From assembly GCA_012516225.1 (NCBI GenBank), contig JAAYWX010000047.1:1-5651 (forward strand): 5,651 nucleotides of DNA, given 5' to 3'. The notes under the pieces were generated by a model that was not told where the DNA came from, searched no databases, and saw nothing but the letters and a program-made list of their open reading frames with translations. The position numbers were made by a program, and so were the translations under genes. Below are positions 1 through 5,281 of this stretch, one piece after another (the stretch's first letter is position 1; each line of letters begins with the position of its first letter). This DNA comes from Clostridiales bacterium (GTDB lineage Bacteria > Bacillota > Clostridia > Oscillospirales > Oscillospiraceae).

Positions 1-589
1 ATACAAGCTCAACCATCATGGACGCCCACTTAACGGCAAATTCTCGATCCTCCGCCATCCAGTCCGTTGCCTCTTCGCTTAGCAAAAGCAGGGTAACAGG
101 CTTGTCTTTGGCAAGTATATCTGTCAAAAAATCAATAGCCGCCTGTCTCTTCCCGTCTATTCCGTAATATATGGATACCTCGCTTTTATGGCATTCGGCT
201 CGTGCCTCGTCCTGTACGCTGCCCGGTTCAGGAAACATCTGTTTCGATTTTAAATTTGCAATACGTGATAAGAGGCATTCGACGGTTGCCGACTCCTTCC
301 TGCTATCCGAAAGCCATTGTGAAATAAGTTCTGTCAATTCCGCCTCATCATATGAGCCGGGGGCTATTCTAAGCATATCCGTAAGTGCTTTCTGCTGATA
401 ATCGTGCTCGCAGTGTTTTGCAAAATATGCCGCCATAGCCTTTATGCAAAACTCGTTTTTCGGTGCACTTCTCTCCCCTCTCCTGAGCCTGCTTATATAA
501 GAAGCATCGATCTTCGAGTGAAGAGCGAGCGTACTGTTAGACGTGCTTGTTAGTTTCATAAGAAAATCCAATTTTTCGCAAAATTTCAT
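1..589 (-). CDS. XRE-family helix-turn-helix transcriptional regulator, partial (C-terminus beyond left edge)
   Basis: The reading frame is open from an ATG at 589 to the window edge and gives 196 residues without a stop. The start is supported by a GGAGGGAG-type Shine-Dalgarno site 5 bases upstream and by a SigA-like promoter about 20 bp further on. Residues 6-58 look like an XRE-type DNA-binding domain, with a recognition segment around DASYISRLRRGER (28-40). Residues 60-135 are mostly helical and polar. Residues 141-196 (YYGIDGKRQAAIDFL, then a TLLLLSEE stretch and WMAEDREF) match what I recall of a C-terminal conserved region in a clostridial family of XRE regulators of roughly 450-500 residues whose ligand is unknown. 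I infer that less than half of the protein is visible. There are no membrane segments, so it is cytoplasmic. The palindrome at 645-661 is a candidate site for autoregulation. The target genes cannot be told from this window. Confidence 0.85.
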   Translation of the reverse strand, partial: MKFCEKLDFLMKLTSTSNSTLALHSKIDASYISRLRRGERSAPKNEFCIKAMAAYFAKHCEHDYQQKALTDMLRIAPGSYDEAELTELISQWLSDSRKESATVECLLSRIANLKSKQMFPEPGSVQDEARAECHKSEVSIYYGIDGKRQAAIDFLTDILAKDKPVTLLLLSEEATDWMAEDREFAVKWASMMVELV

Positions 590-609
590 CCATTCTCCCT
601 CCGCGGCAT

Positions 610-638
610 ATTATAGCAGTTTCATATGATGATATCAA
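610..638 (-). promoter_or_regulatory. SigA-type promoter of the XRE regulator
   Basis: Read on the minus strand, a -35 box TTGATA (638-633) is followed by a 17-bp spacer and a perfect -10 box TATAAT (615-610). Transcription should begin near 603, giving a leader of only about 14 nt that contains the Shine-Dalgarno site. Box match and spacing are close to the housekeeping consensus. Confidence 0.75.
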
Positions 639-644
639 ACATTT

Positions 645-661
645 TGTCACATTATGTGACA
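645..661. promoter_or_regulatory. Perfect 17-bp palindrome, probable operator upstream of the XRE regulator
   Basis: The arms TGTCACAT and ATGTGACA are exact reverse complements around a single central T. The site lies 6 bp upstream of the -35 box of the regulator promoter, centred near -50, between that promoter and the divergent promoter at 714-722. Symmetry and position fit a dimeric DNA-binding protein. The half-sites resemble CRP/FNR-like half-sites in inverted order, but I cannot assign the protein. Autoregulation by the adjacent XRE protein is the simplest inference. Confidence 0.6.
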
Positions 662-713
662 TCTGATTTGTCATTGCCAAAGCGCCACAGGCTCTTCCTT
701 TTTTTTAATGTTC

Positions 714-722
714 TGATATAAT
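714..722 (+). promoter_or_regulatory. Extended -10 promoter candidate pointing right
   Basis: A perfect TATAAT at 717-722 is preceded by TG one base upstream (TGATATAAT), the extended -10 form. No good -35 box sits at the right distance: 694-699 reads CTTCCT. The predicted start is near 729. No convincing coding sequence follows, but an intrinsic terminator lies about 285 bp downstream. The perfect -10 could still be chance in AT-rich DNA. Confidence 0.45.
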
Positions 723-876
723 GTAGCCACGATGAGATATGAGCAGACTATTTTATCAATACTGCGCAGACCTGAGTGTTCAACAAACTGCGGAGCATTA
801 CCTTTTATCACTCCCATTCTTTTGGATCCTGATCATGTCCGGTTCCTCTTGCTGACGGGGGAGTAATGGGTGGTAC

Positions 877-898
877 ATATAGAGAGAAAATATAGAGA
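877..898. repeat. Short direct repeat, two copies of ATATAGAGA
   Basis: Identical 9-nt copies lie at 877-885 and 890-898, separated by GAAA. The purine-rich tract continues to about 902. It may be replication slippage and no function is evident. Confidence 0.5.
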
Positions 899-1011
899 TA
901 GATAGCTGCTTCGCTCCTCCAATGACCCAGGCCTTTTCCGGTATTATGAGTTCTCCTTCTCTCGCGCTTCAAGTATCGTTCCGATGTCAGAAATGTCTAA
1001 GAGCGGTACGC

Positions 1012-1046
1012 GGCACTGTCTTAACGAGGCAGTGCCTTTTATTTTT
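1012..1046 (+). terminator. Strong Rho-independent terminator upstream of the EamA transporter
   Basis: GGCACTG (1012-1018) pairs perfectly with CAGTGCC (1030-1036). A T-G wobble and two further pairs extend the stem to about 10 bp with a 5-nt loop, TAACG. It is followed directly by TTTTATTTTT. No comparable T-run exists on the other strand, so it acts on rightward transcription. There is no protein gene directly upstream on that strand, which makes it an orphan terminator unless 729-1046 is transcribed. Confidence 0.8.
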
Positions 1047-1094
1047 ATTCCCATGTATCCCTTAATGCCCCCGGGATTTTTATCTGTACTTGAC

Positions 1095-1122
1095 TTGCGT
1101 TTTCGCCAAAGTATGGTATTAT
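1095..1122 (+). promoter_or_regulatory. Promoter of the EamA-family transporter
   Basis: TTGCGT (1095-1100), a 16-bp spacer and TATTAT (1117-1122) preceded by TG one base upstream form an extended -10 promoter. A second reading uses TTGACT (1090-1095) with TATGGT (1112-1117). Either start lies before 1135 and after the upstream in-frame ATG at 1090. This supports translation from the ATG at 1156. Confidence 0.6.
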
Positions 1123-1155
1123 TTAAAATACTTTTTATTTTTACGAGGTAAACCT

Positions 1156-2037
1156 ATGAATCCCAAACGCAAAGCCATACTGCAAATGCTGTCGTGTGCG
1201 GCACTGTGGAGCACCGCCGGAATTTTTATCAAGCTTATTCCATGGAATCCTTTTGCAATTGCCGGATGGCGGAGTCTGATAGCCGCCGCAACTGTACTCA
1301 TATTTTTCAAGGTATGGAAAGTAAAATATAAGTTCACACCCCGCTCTTTTCTCATAGGGGCTTTGATGTGCATGACATTTTTCGCTTTTGTACTTGCGAA
1401 CAAATTAACCACGGCAGCAAACGCGATTGTTCTTCAGTTCACCTCCCCTCTTTTTCTCATGGTTTTTTCTTCAATTCTGTATCGGGAAAAATTTCGCCGT
1501 GCAGACATTGCCGCCGTTTTTGTGACAATGTGCGGTATGGCTCTTTTCTTTTTTGACAGGTTGCAGCCCGGCTATCTTGCTGGCAATTTTACAGCGATAC
1601 TCTCCGGAGTTTTTGTGGCGGGAATGTATCTTGCCATAGGCAAGGCTGATGAACAAGCCCGTATGGGCGGTATGCTCCTCGGACATATTTTTACAGCTTT
1701 GTTCGGTGTGCCAGTTATGTTTATTGTCCCCGCTTCTATTTCCTTTTCCTCTGTTTTATGCATACTTGCCCTTGGCATATTTCAGCTCGGCATCCCATAT
1801 ATTCTTCTGACCCTTTCAAGCAAAAACTGTCCTCCTCTCGCCTGCTCCCTGCTCGGAGCGGTTGAACCCTTGCTGAATCCCGTATGGGTGTATATCTTCA
1901 GCGGAGAAAAGCCGGGAACCTTTGCGCTCTTGGGCGGAGTGGTGGTAATTTCATCCGTAACAGTCTGGTGCATAAAGCAAAGCCGCGATCTTCCGCCTAA
2001 AGAAATCTCGGTCAATGAAGAAATCTTTTCTCAGTAA
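1156..2037 (+). CDS. EamA/DMT-superfamily transporter, ten transmembrane helices
   Basis: The 293-residue inner-membrane protein has two EamA repeats of five helices, at roughly residues 7-133 and 144-274. Family signatures include ALWSTAGIFIK near the start of helix 1 and a TAANAIVLQFTSPLF stretch (86-100) in repeat 1. Repeat 2 carries E237-P238, W244 and the G250-E251 pair of the usual E-W-GE signature. The length is normal for the family. EamA proteins move small metabolites such as amino acids or their derivatives, often outward, and the substrate cannot be read from sequence. I chose the ATG at 1156 because GAGGT (1144-1148) lies 7 bases upstream and the promoter ends at 1122. The in-frame ATG at 1090 precedes the promoter and has no binding site. 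The last 20 residues are a polar cytoplasmic tail. The gene is monocistronic, with its own promoter and a terminator 20 bp after the stop. Confidence 0.88.
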   Translation: MNPKRKAILQMLSCAALWSTAGIFIKLIPWNPFAIAGWRSLIAAATVLIFFKVWKVKYKFTPRSFLIGALMCMTFFAFVLANKLTTAANAIVLQFTSPLFLMVFSSILYREKFRRADIAAVFVTMCGMALFFFDRLQPGYLAGNFTAILSGVFVAGMYLAIGKADEQARMGGMLLGHIFTALFGVPVMFIVPASISFSSVLCILALGIFQLGIPYILLTLSSKNCPPLACSLLGAVEPLLNPVWVYIFSGEKPGTFALLGGVVVISSVTVWCIKQSRDLPPKEISVNEEIFSQ

Positions 2038-2056
2038 ATCCTTTACGCCGTTATAA

Positions 2057-2095
2057 AAAATCCTCCCTTGCGAAAAATCGTAGAGGGAGGATTTT
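2057..2095. terminator. Bidirectional intrinsic terminator between converging genes
   Basis: Perfect 12-bp arms AAAATCCTCCCT (2057-2068) and AGGGAGGATTTT (2084-2095) flank a 15-nt loop with a small internal CGA/TCG pairing. The plus strand ends in TTTTGTGTT. The minus strand ends in a run of six Ts. It serves the EamA gene (stop at 2037) and the MFS exporter gene (stop at 2132) from both sides. Confidence 0.88.
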
Positions 2096-2131
2096 GTGTT
2101 CCGTATGTTCAGATTCTGTGGTTCATATTCT

Positions 2132-4429
2132 CTAAACTTTTTGTTTATCCGGAGACTCTTTCCTATAGAAAAGCAGAAGCAGAATAGCTATTGCGGCAAA
2201 AACGGCCACGCTAAGATAGATAGACTTGTAGCCTTCGTTAACGGCATCTTGGTAAACTTTTTCTATTTCCCCGGAACGTTTGTCAATTTTAGCTATATAG
2301 TCCTGCTTTGCCTTTTCAAACGCGCCCGGGACAGCTTCTTTCAGCGCCACCATTTCATCGGCAAGGCTCTGCATTTCAGTTTTGGCTGCCGCCATCTGCC
2401 TCATTGCGGTTTCCATCTGAACACGGTTCCAAGCAGCGGTGTTTATCTTTTTGTTAAGTGTTTCTATTGTGCTCTGCATTTCACTGATTTTAGCATTGAG
2501 TTCTTCGGCGGACTTAATTCCCGATAGCTGTTCCAGCGCGCTTCGGGGCATTCCGGCTTTCACCTCTTCCGGAATCATATCTGCAATGCTCATACCTGAA
2601 ACCGCCGCTCCGGCAGGCATTTGCGAAATATACGCGCTCAACGAGCGCATCTGCGCAAGCGCGGCGCTTTGGGCGGATACCGCCTGTTTCATGCCGCTTA
2701 TAGCGCGCCCTATTCCATCATATCCGGAACGCACCTCGGCAATGCTTTTATCTATCCCGCTTATTCCTGCGCTTATCCCTTCTATTCCAGAATCAATACC
2801 TCCCTGTATGTTTGAAACAATCTGCGGTGACATTTCATCGAACATAGTTTCCGCCATATATTGGGTTACTTCGACAATAGTAGTTACATCCGAACTTTTC
2901 AGTTTCTCTGTTACATCTTCACTCATTTTAAAATTGCCGCTTTTCCCGCTGAAGTCCAGTTTTACCGTCTGCATGGATGCAAGATCTGGAATCTTAATAT
3001 CATCCGCCATGTCCGCCATAGCCGGGTCAGCCTTCAGTCTTTCCACTTTTTCTGAAATATCCTGAACATAAGGAAGCGGAGGCATATTGATTTCATCCGG
3101 CAGCACGGGCATAAGATTTGTACGGACTGACGCACCGGCATTTGCAAGGAATCCCACCAAAATCGCAGGAGCGACGGAAGTACCTATCGAACGTATGAGC
3201 GAAAGAGTTGCAAGCCCCGAATTTGATTCATTCTCGTCCACATTTTCAAGCATCATATAGTTTATCGGCGCACCGATTGTAAACCCCATGCCGAAGCCAA
3301 GAAGCATAAGGCTTATTACAACGGTTGCCATATCCGGATGTGCTGCAGCAACCAGTATCAAAAAAAGCGCTCCGGCTATTGATATGGAAAAGCCCAATAT
3401 AAGAACAATCTTTGCTCCGACTTTGTCTATCAGTCTGCCGGAAAGCATAGCAGATACGCCCGAAAGAAGCCCGAGTATAACCGTAAAATAACCGCCGTCG
3501 CCGGAGGGAACTTTTAATGAATTTTCGCAGAACTGCGGTATAAATACAATCCCCATCATAACAAATCCGGATGCGAATGCTACCGCAAGCGTTGTAATAA
3601 TCTTTCGGTTTTTAAAGTAGGACAGATTCATTATTGGGTCTTCGGCTTTTTTCTCAATTAAAATAAATACGGGGACAAGCGCCGCAAATATCAAGAGAAA
3701 AGGATAAGTTCCCTTACTTGTCAAGGTATCAGTGAAATTGAAAAAATCTATCTTTTTCAGCCCGTACAGAAGAGAAACCACCATCGTTACAAGCACGAGC
3801 GTTCCCAATCCGTCTATTTTTTTGACGCTTTCCTCCTTATGGTTTGGCAGTGCAAAGAGTCCTGCAAAAATGATAAATACGGAAATGGGAATATTGATGA
3901 AAAAGATGTACTGCCAGTTTTCTGTTCCGAACGCATCCAAAATCGCGCTTCCGGCAAGCGAGCCGAATATGTTCGCTATTCCGTACACTCCTCCCACAAG
4001 CCCAAGGGCCATCCCCCGCTTTTCAGGCGGGAATGATGTTCCGAACTCTGCGGTTGCAACCGGCATAATCCCGCCGCCGCCAATCGCCTGAACAGCTCTT
4101 GCCGTCAGCATAAGCCCAAAGCTCTGTGCGTAACGGGAAAGACCGCACAGCAAAGATCCAATGCCAAAAAGGAAAATGCTTGTAATATAAATTGTTTTTC
4201 TGCCGAATTTGTCCGCAAGTTTCCCCATTACAGGTATGCTGGCAGCATAGGCAAGCGTATAGATTGTCAGCATCCAAATACCGGTTTTGTCGTCCACCTG
4301 CAAATTATTTTGGATTATTGTCCTTGCCGGGGTTACAATGCCGGTATCTATAGCACCCATAAAAATACCCGCAAGATAAATAACCGATATAAGCGCAAGG
4401 CTTTGTTTTCGGACCGTTTTTCCCTTCAT
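2132..4429 (-). CDS. DHA2-type MFS drug exporter with a ~305-residue extracytoplasmic coiled-coil insert before the last helix
   Basis: The 765-residue protein is probably a proton-coupled multidrug exporter of the 14-helix DHA2 (QacA/EmrB) type. Thirteen helices lie within residues 11-430. Visible motifs are the TM1 acidic residue D28 (AIDTGIV), motif A GKLADKFGRK (69-78), motif B with R111 (RAVQAIGGGG), and WQYIFFINIPI (172-182), typical of DHA2. Motif C is atypical: the usual GP-GG reads GSLAGS (156-161). Residues 431-736 form a huge loop, which topology places outside the cell. It holds heptad-patterned segments at 541-601 and 641-700 joined by a Pro/Gly-rich turn. Helix 14 (738-754) and a short basic tail follow. 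DHA2 exporters are usually about 470-550 residues, so the insert explains the excess. The ATG at 4429 has GGGGGAG 8 bases upstream. The gene lies 20 bp after marR in the same operon. The substrate is unknown. Confidence 0.9.
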   Translation of the reverse strand: MKGKTVRKQSLALISVIYLAGIFMGAIDTGIVTPARTIIQNNLQVDDKTGIWMLTIYTLAYAASIPVMGKLADKFGRKTIYITSIFLFGIGSLLCGLSRYAQSFGLMLTARAVQAIGGGGIMPVATAEFGTSFPPEKRGMALGLVGGVYGIANIFGSLAGSAILDAFGTENWQYIFFINIPISVFIIFAGLFALPNHKEESVKKIDGLGTLVLVTMVVSLLYGLKKIDFFNFTDTLTSKGTYPFLLIFAALVPVFILIEKKAEDPIMNLSYFKNRKIITTLAVAFASGFVMMGIVFIPQFCENSLKVPSGDGGYFTVILGLLSGVSAMLSGRLIDKVGAKIVLILGFSISIAGALFLILVAAAHPDMATVVISLMLLGFGMGFTIGAPINYMMLENVDENESNSGLATLSLIRSIGTSVAPAILVGFLANAGASVRTNLMPVLPDEINMPPLPYVQDISEKVERLKADPAMADMADDIKIPDLASMQTVKLDFSGKSGNFKMSEDVTEKLKSSDVTTIVEVTQYMAETMFDEMSPQIVSNIQGGIDSGIEGISAGISGIDKSIAEVRSGYDGIGRAISGMKQAVSAQSAALAQMRSLSAYISQMPAGAAVSGMSIADMIPEEVKAGMPRSALEQLSGIKSAEELNAKISEMQSTIETLNKKINTAAWNRVQMETAMRQMAAAKTEMQSLADEMVALKEAVPGAFEKAKQDYIAKIDKRSGEIEKVYQDAVNEGYKSIYLSVAVFAAIAILLLLFYRKESPDKQKV

Positions 4430-4449
4430 ATTGGTTTCTCCCCCATAAC

Positions 4450-4863
4450 CTATAATTTTTGAGAAATATTTGCCGCAATTTTTTCTACGATATTTTCAAA
4501 AGAACTTATCTCTTCATCCGAGATTCCGTCAAACATCAGCTCGTTCCACTCCGCAAGCAGGCCGTTCAGTACATCTCTCATTTCAAAAGATTTTTCCGTC
4601 AGCTTTATGACCTTCTCGCGCTGATTATCGTCGTTTACCTTGCGCACTATAAATCCCTTGGACTCAAGCTTTGCCAATGTTCTCGCAACCGCACCCTTAT
4701 CAAGCATAAAAAATTTTGCAATCGAATCCTGGTTTGATTCCTCGTGCCCCATTAGGTACATAAGGATATACTGCTCCCCTGCGTTCAGTCCGTATTCTGA
4801 CAGCTTGCGGGTACAGTATACCTGCCCTCCTCTTACTATAATCGATAAATTGCTCATCAGCAT
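4450..4863 (-). CDS. MarR-family transcriptional repressor
   Basis: The 137-residue protein has the typical MarR size and layout, with N- and C-terminal dimerisation helices around a winged helix-turn-helix. Residues 44-68 carry the helix-turn-helix, with a recognition helix near DKGAVARTLAKLE (55-67). The wing runs through RKVNDDNQREKVIKLT (74-89) with the acidic-N-Q-R82 turn common in the family. MarR proteins bind palindromes as dimers and release them on binding phenolic, toxic or oxidising ligands. The ATG at 4863 follows a perfect GGAGG by 8 bases. An ATG two codons later is less well spaced. It is the first gene of an operon with the MFS exporter 20 bp downstream. The 29-bp palindrome over its transcription start indicates autorepression. 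There is one cysteine (C17), so thiol sensing of the OhrR type is possible but not shown. Confidence 0.92.
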   Translation of the reverse strand: MLMSNLSIIVRGGQVYCTRKLSEYGLNAGEQYILMYLMGHEESNQDSIAKFFMLDKGAVARTLAKLESKGFIVRKVNDDNQREKVIKLTEKSFEMRDVLNGLLAEWNELMFDGISDEEISSFENIVEKIAANISQKL

Positions 4864-4879
4864 TTTACTCGCCTCCTTT

Positions 4880-4908
4880 GTTGCTTGGACAACTGTTGTC
4901 TAAGCAAC
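4880..4908. promoter_or_regulatory. 29-bp near-perfect palindrome, probable MarR operator
   Basis: The arms GTTGCTTgGACAAC and GTTGTCtAAGCAAC mirror each other around a central T at 4894, with one mismatch (lower case). The palindrome begins 5 bp downstream of the -10 box and covers the predicted start near 4906. It ends 17 bp before the marR ATG. Bound protein would block transcription of marR and the exporter. Length and symmetry are typical for MarR dimers. Confidence 0.82.
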
Positions 4909-4942
4909 ATTGATTTTACAGTTTTTTTGTATAAAAATCAAT
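4909..4942. repeat. Inverted repeat enclosing the marR promoter boxes
   Basis: ATTGATTTT (4909-4917) and AAAATCAAT (4934-4942) are exact 9-bp inverted copies separated by 16 bp. They overlap the -10 and -35 boxes of the marR promoter. It may be a second operator or a by-product of TTGATT and TAAAAT being near mirror images. Confidence 0.45.
4913..4941 (-). promoter_or_regulatory. SigA-type promoter of the marR-exporter operon
   Basis: On the minus strand TTGATT (4941-4936), a 17-bp spacer and TAAAAT (4918-4913) match the housekeeping consensus well. The predicted start near 4906 falls within the palindrome at 4880-4908, so repression by MarR is the expected control. Confidence 0.72.
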
Positions 4943-5221
4943 ACTTGTATATCTATAAAAGGCACACTTATTTTCTTTGCCGTTTTGTACATTATCATCA
5001 ATTCCGCGTAGCTTTCTGAAAAATTCTTTTAAACCGCGGAAATACCCATAATCGGACTACATAAACTCCTGCTACTTAGATTTTCATAACTAAAGTCCGC
5101 AAGCAAAACACCGGCAGCAGTTTTCTCATTTGGCAGCCGGAAGTTTCCTGCATATCGGATTCTTTAAATATTTTTTCAGCCCGTCAAAATGCCTCCGTTC
5201 TTCTTTATGCTTATATACTAT
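4943..5221. other. Gene-free spacer between the divergent marR operon and the spore-protein gene
   Basis: No complete gene with a start and ribosome binding site is visible on either strand. On the minus strand, two start-less open stretches in the same frame have coding-like composition (4916-5056 and 5126-5227), which could be remnants of a decayed gene. A hairpin lies at 5111-5140. No tRNA, riboswitch or insertion-sequence end was recognised. Confidence 0.5.
5111..5140 (-). terminator. Weak hairpin, possible leftward terminator
   Basis: CCGGCAGC (5111-5118) and GCAGCCGG (5133-5140) pair with one A-A mismatch around a 14-nt loop. On the minus strand the stem is followed by TGTTTTGCTT, a modest T-rich tail. 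It straddles the stop of an open minus-strand stretch at 5126-5227. No intact gene would use it now, so this may be a leftover or chance. Confidence 0.25.
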
Positions 5222-5250
5222 GAATAAACGTTCTTTTAAAACAAATAATA
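5222..5250 (+). promoter_or_regulatory. SigG-like forespore promoter of the SASP gene
   Basis: GAATA (5222-5226) fits the -35 pattern GHATR of the forespore sigma factor SigG. After 17 bp, AATAATA (5244-5250) matches its -10 pattern CATHHTA at six of seven positions. Transcription would start near 5257, about 25 nt before the ATG. SASP genes are typical SigG targets, which supports the call. No good SigA promoter is seen here. Confidence 0.5.
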
Positions 5251-5281
5251 TTACCGAGATATTTGTTAAGGAGATAAAAAT

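Larger units (their letters stand above)
729..1046 (+). ncRNA. Candidate non-coding transcript of unknown class; main content of the 590-1155 gene-free stretch
   Basis: This stretch is bounded by the extended -10 promoter at 714-722 and the strong terminator ending at 1046. It contains no plus-strand reading frame with a ribosome binding site. Visible elements are a CTGCGCAG palindrome at 762-769, the segment 810-818 that can pair with either of two downstream segments (859-864 or 865-870), and a 9-nt direct repeat near 877-898. I recognise no known riboswitch, T-box, 6S, SRP or tmRNA core. A GGGTGGTAC at 868-876 recalls part of the T-box consensus, but the following CCGCG is missing. It may be a regulatory RNA, a leader, or decayed sequence that kept its ends. 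Confidence 0.3.

Noticed and set aside
171..398. 75-codon plus-strand open frame at the left end
   Set aside because: It is antisense to the XRE regulator coding region, whose promoter, binding site and domain pattern are clear.
732..866. 44-codon plus-strand frame starting just after the extended -10 element
   Set aside because: There is no Shine-Dalgarno site, and the ATG would lie only about 3 nt from the predicted transcription start. The peptide matches no family I know, and its composition is not convincing as coding.
861..880. T-box leader suggested by GGGTGGTAC
   Set aside because: The conserved ACCGCG continuation is absent, no stem I/specifier features were recognised, and the downstream gene has its own promoter after the terminator.
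1090..1155. Longer N-terminus for the EamA transporter from the ATG at 1090
   Set aside because: The ATG precedes the promoter and has no ribosome binding site. The ATG at 1156 has GAGGT at the right distance and starts where family members normally start.
2439..3065. 208-codon plus-strand open frame antisense to the exporter
   Set aside because: It is the complement of the repetitive coiled-coil part of the exporter gene, whose composition keeps the opposite strand open. It has no ribosome binding site of its own and no family similarity.
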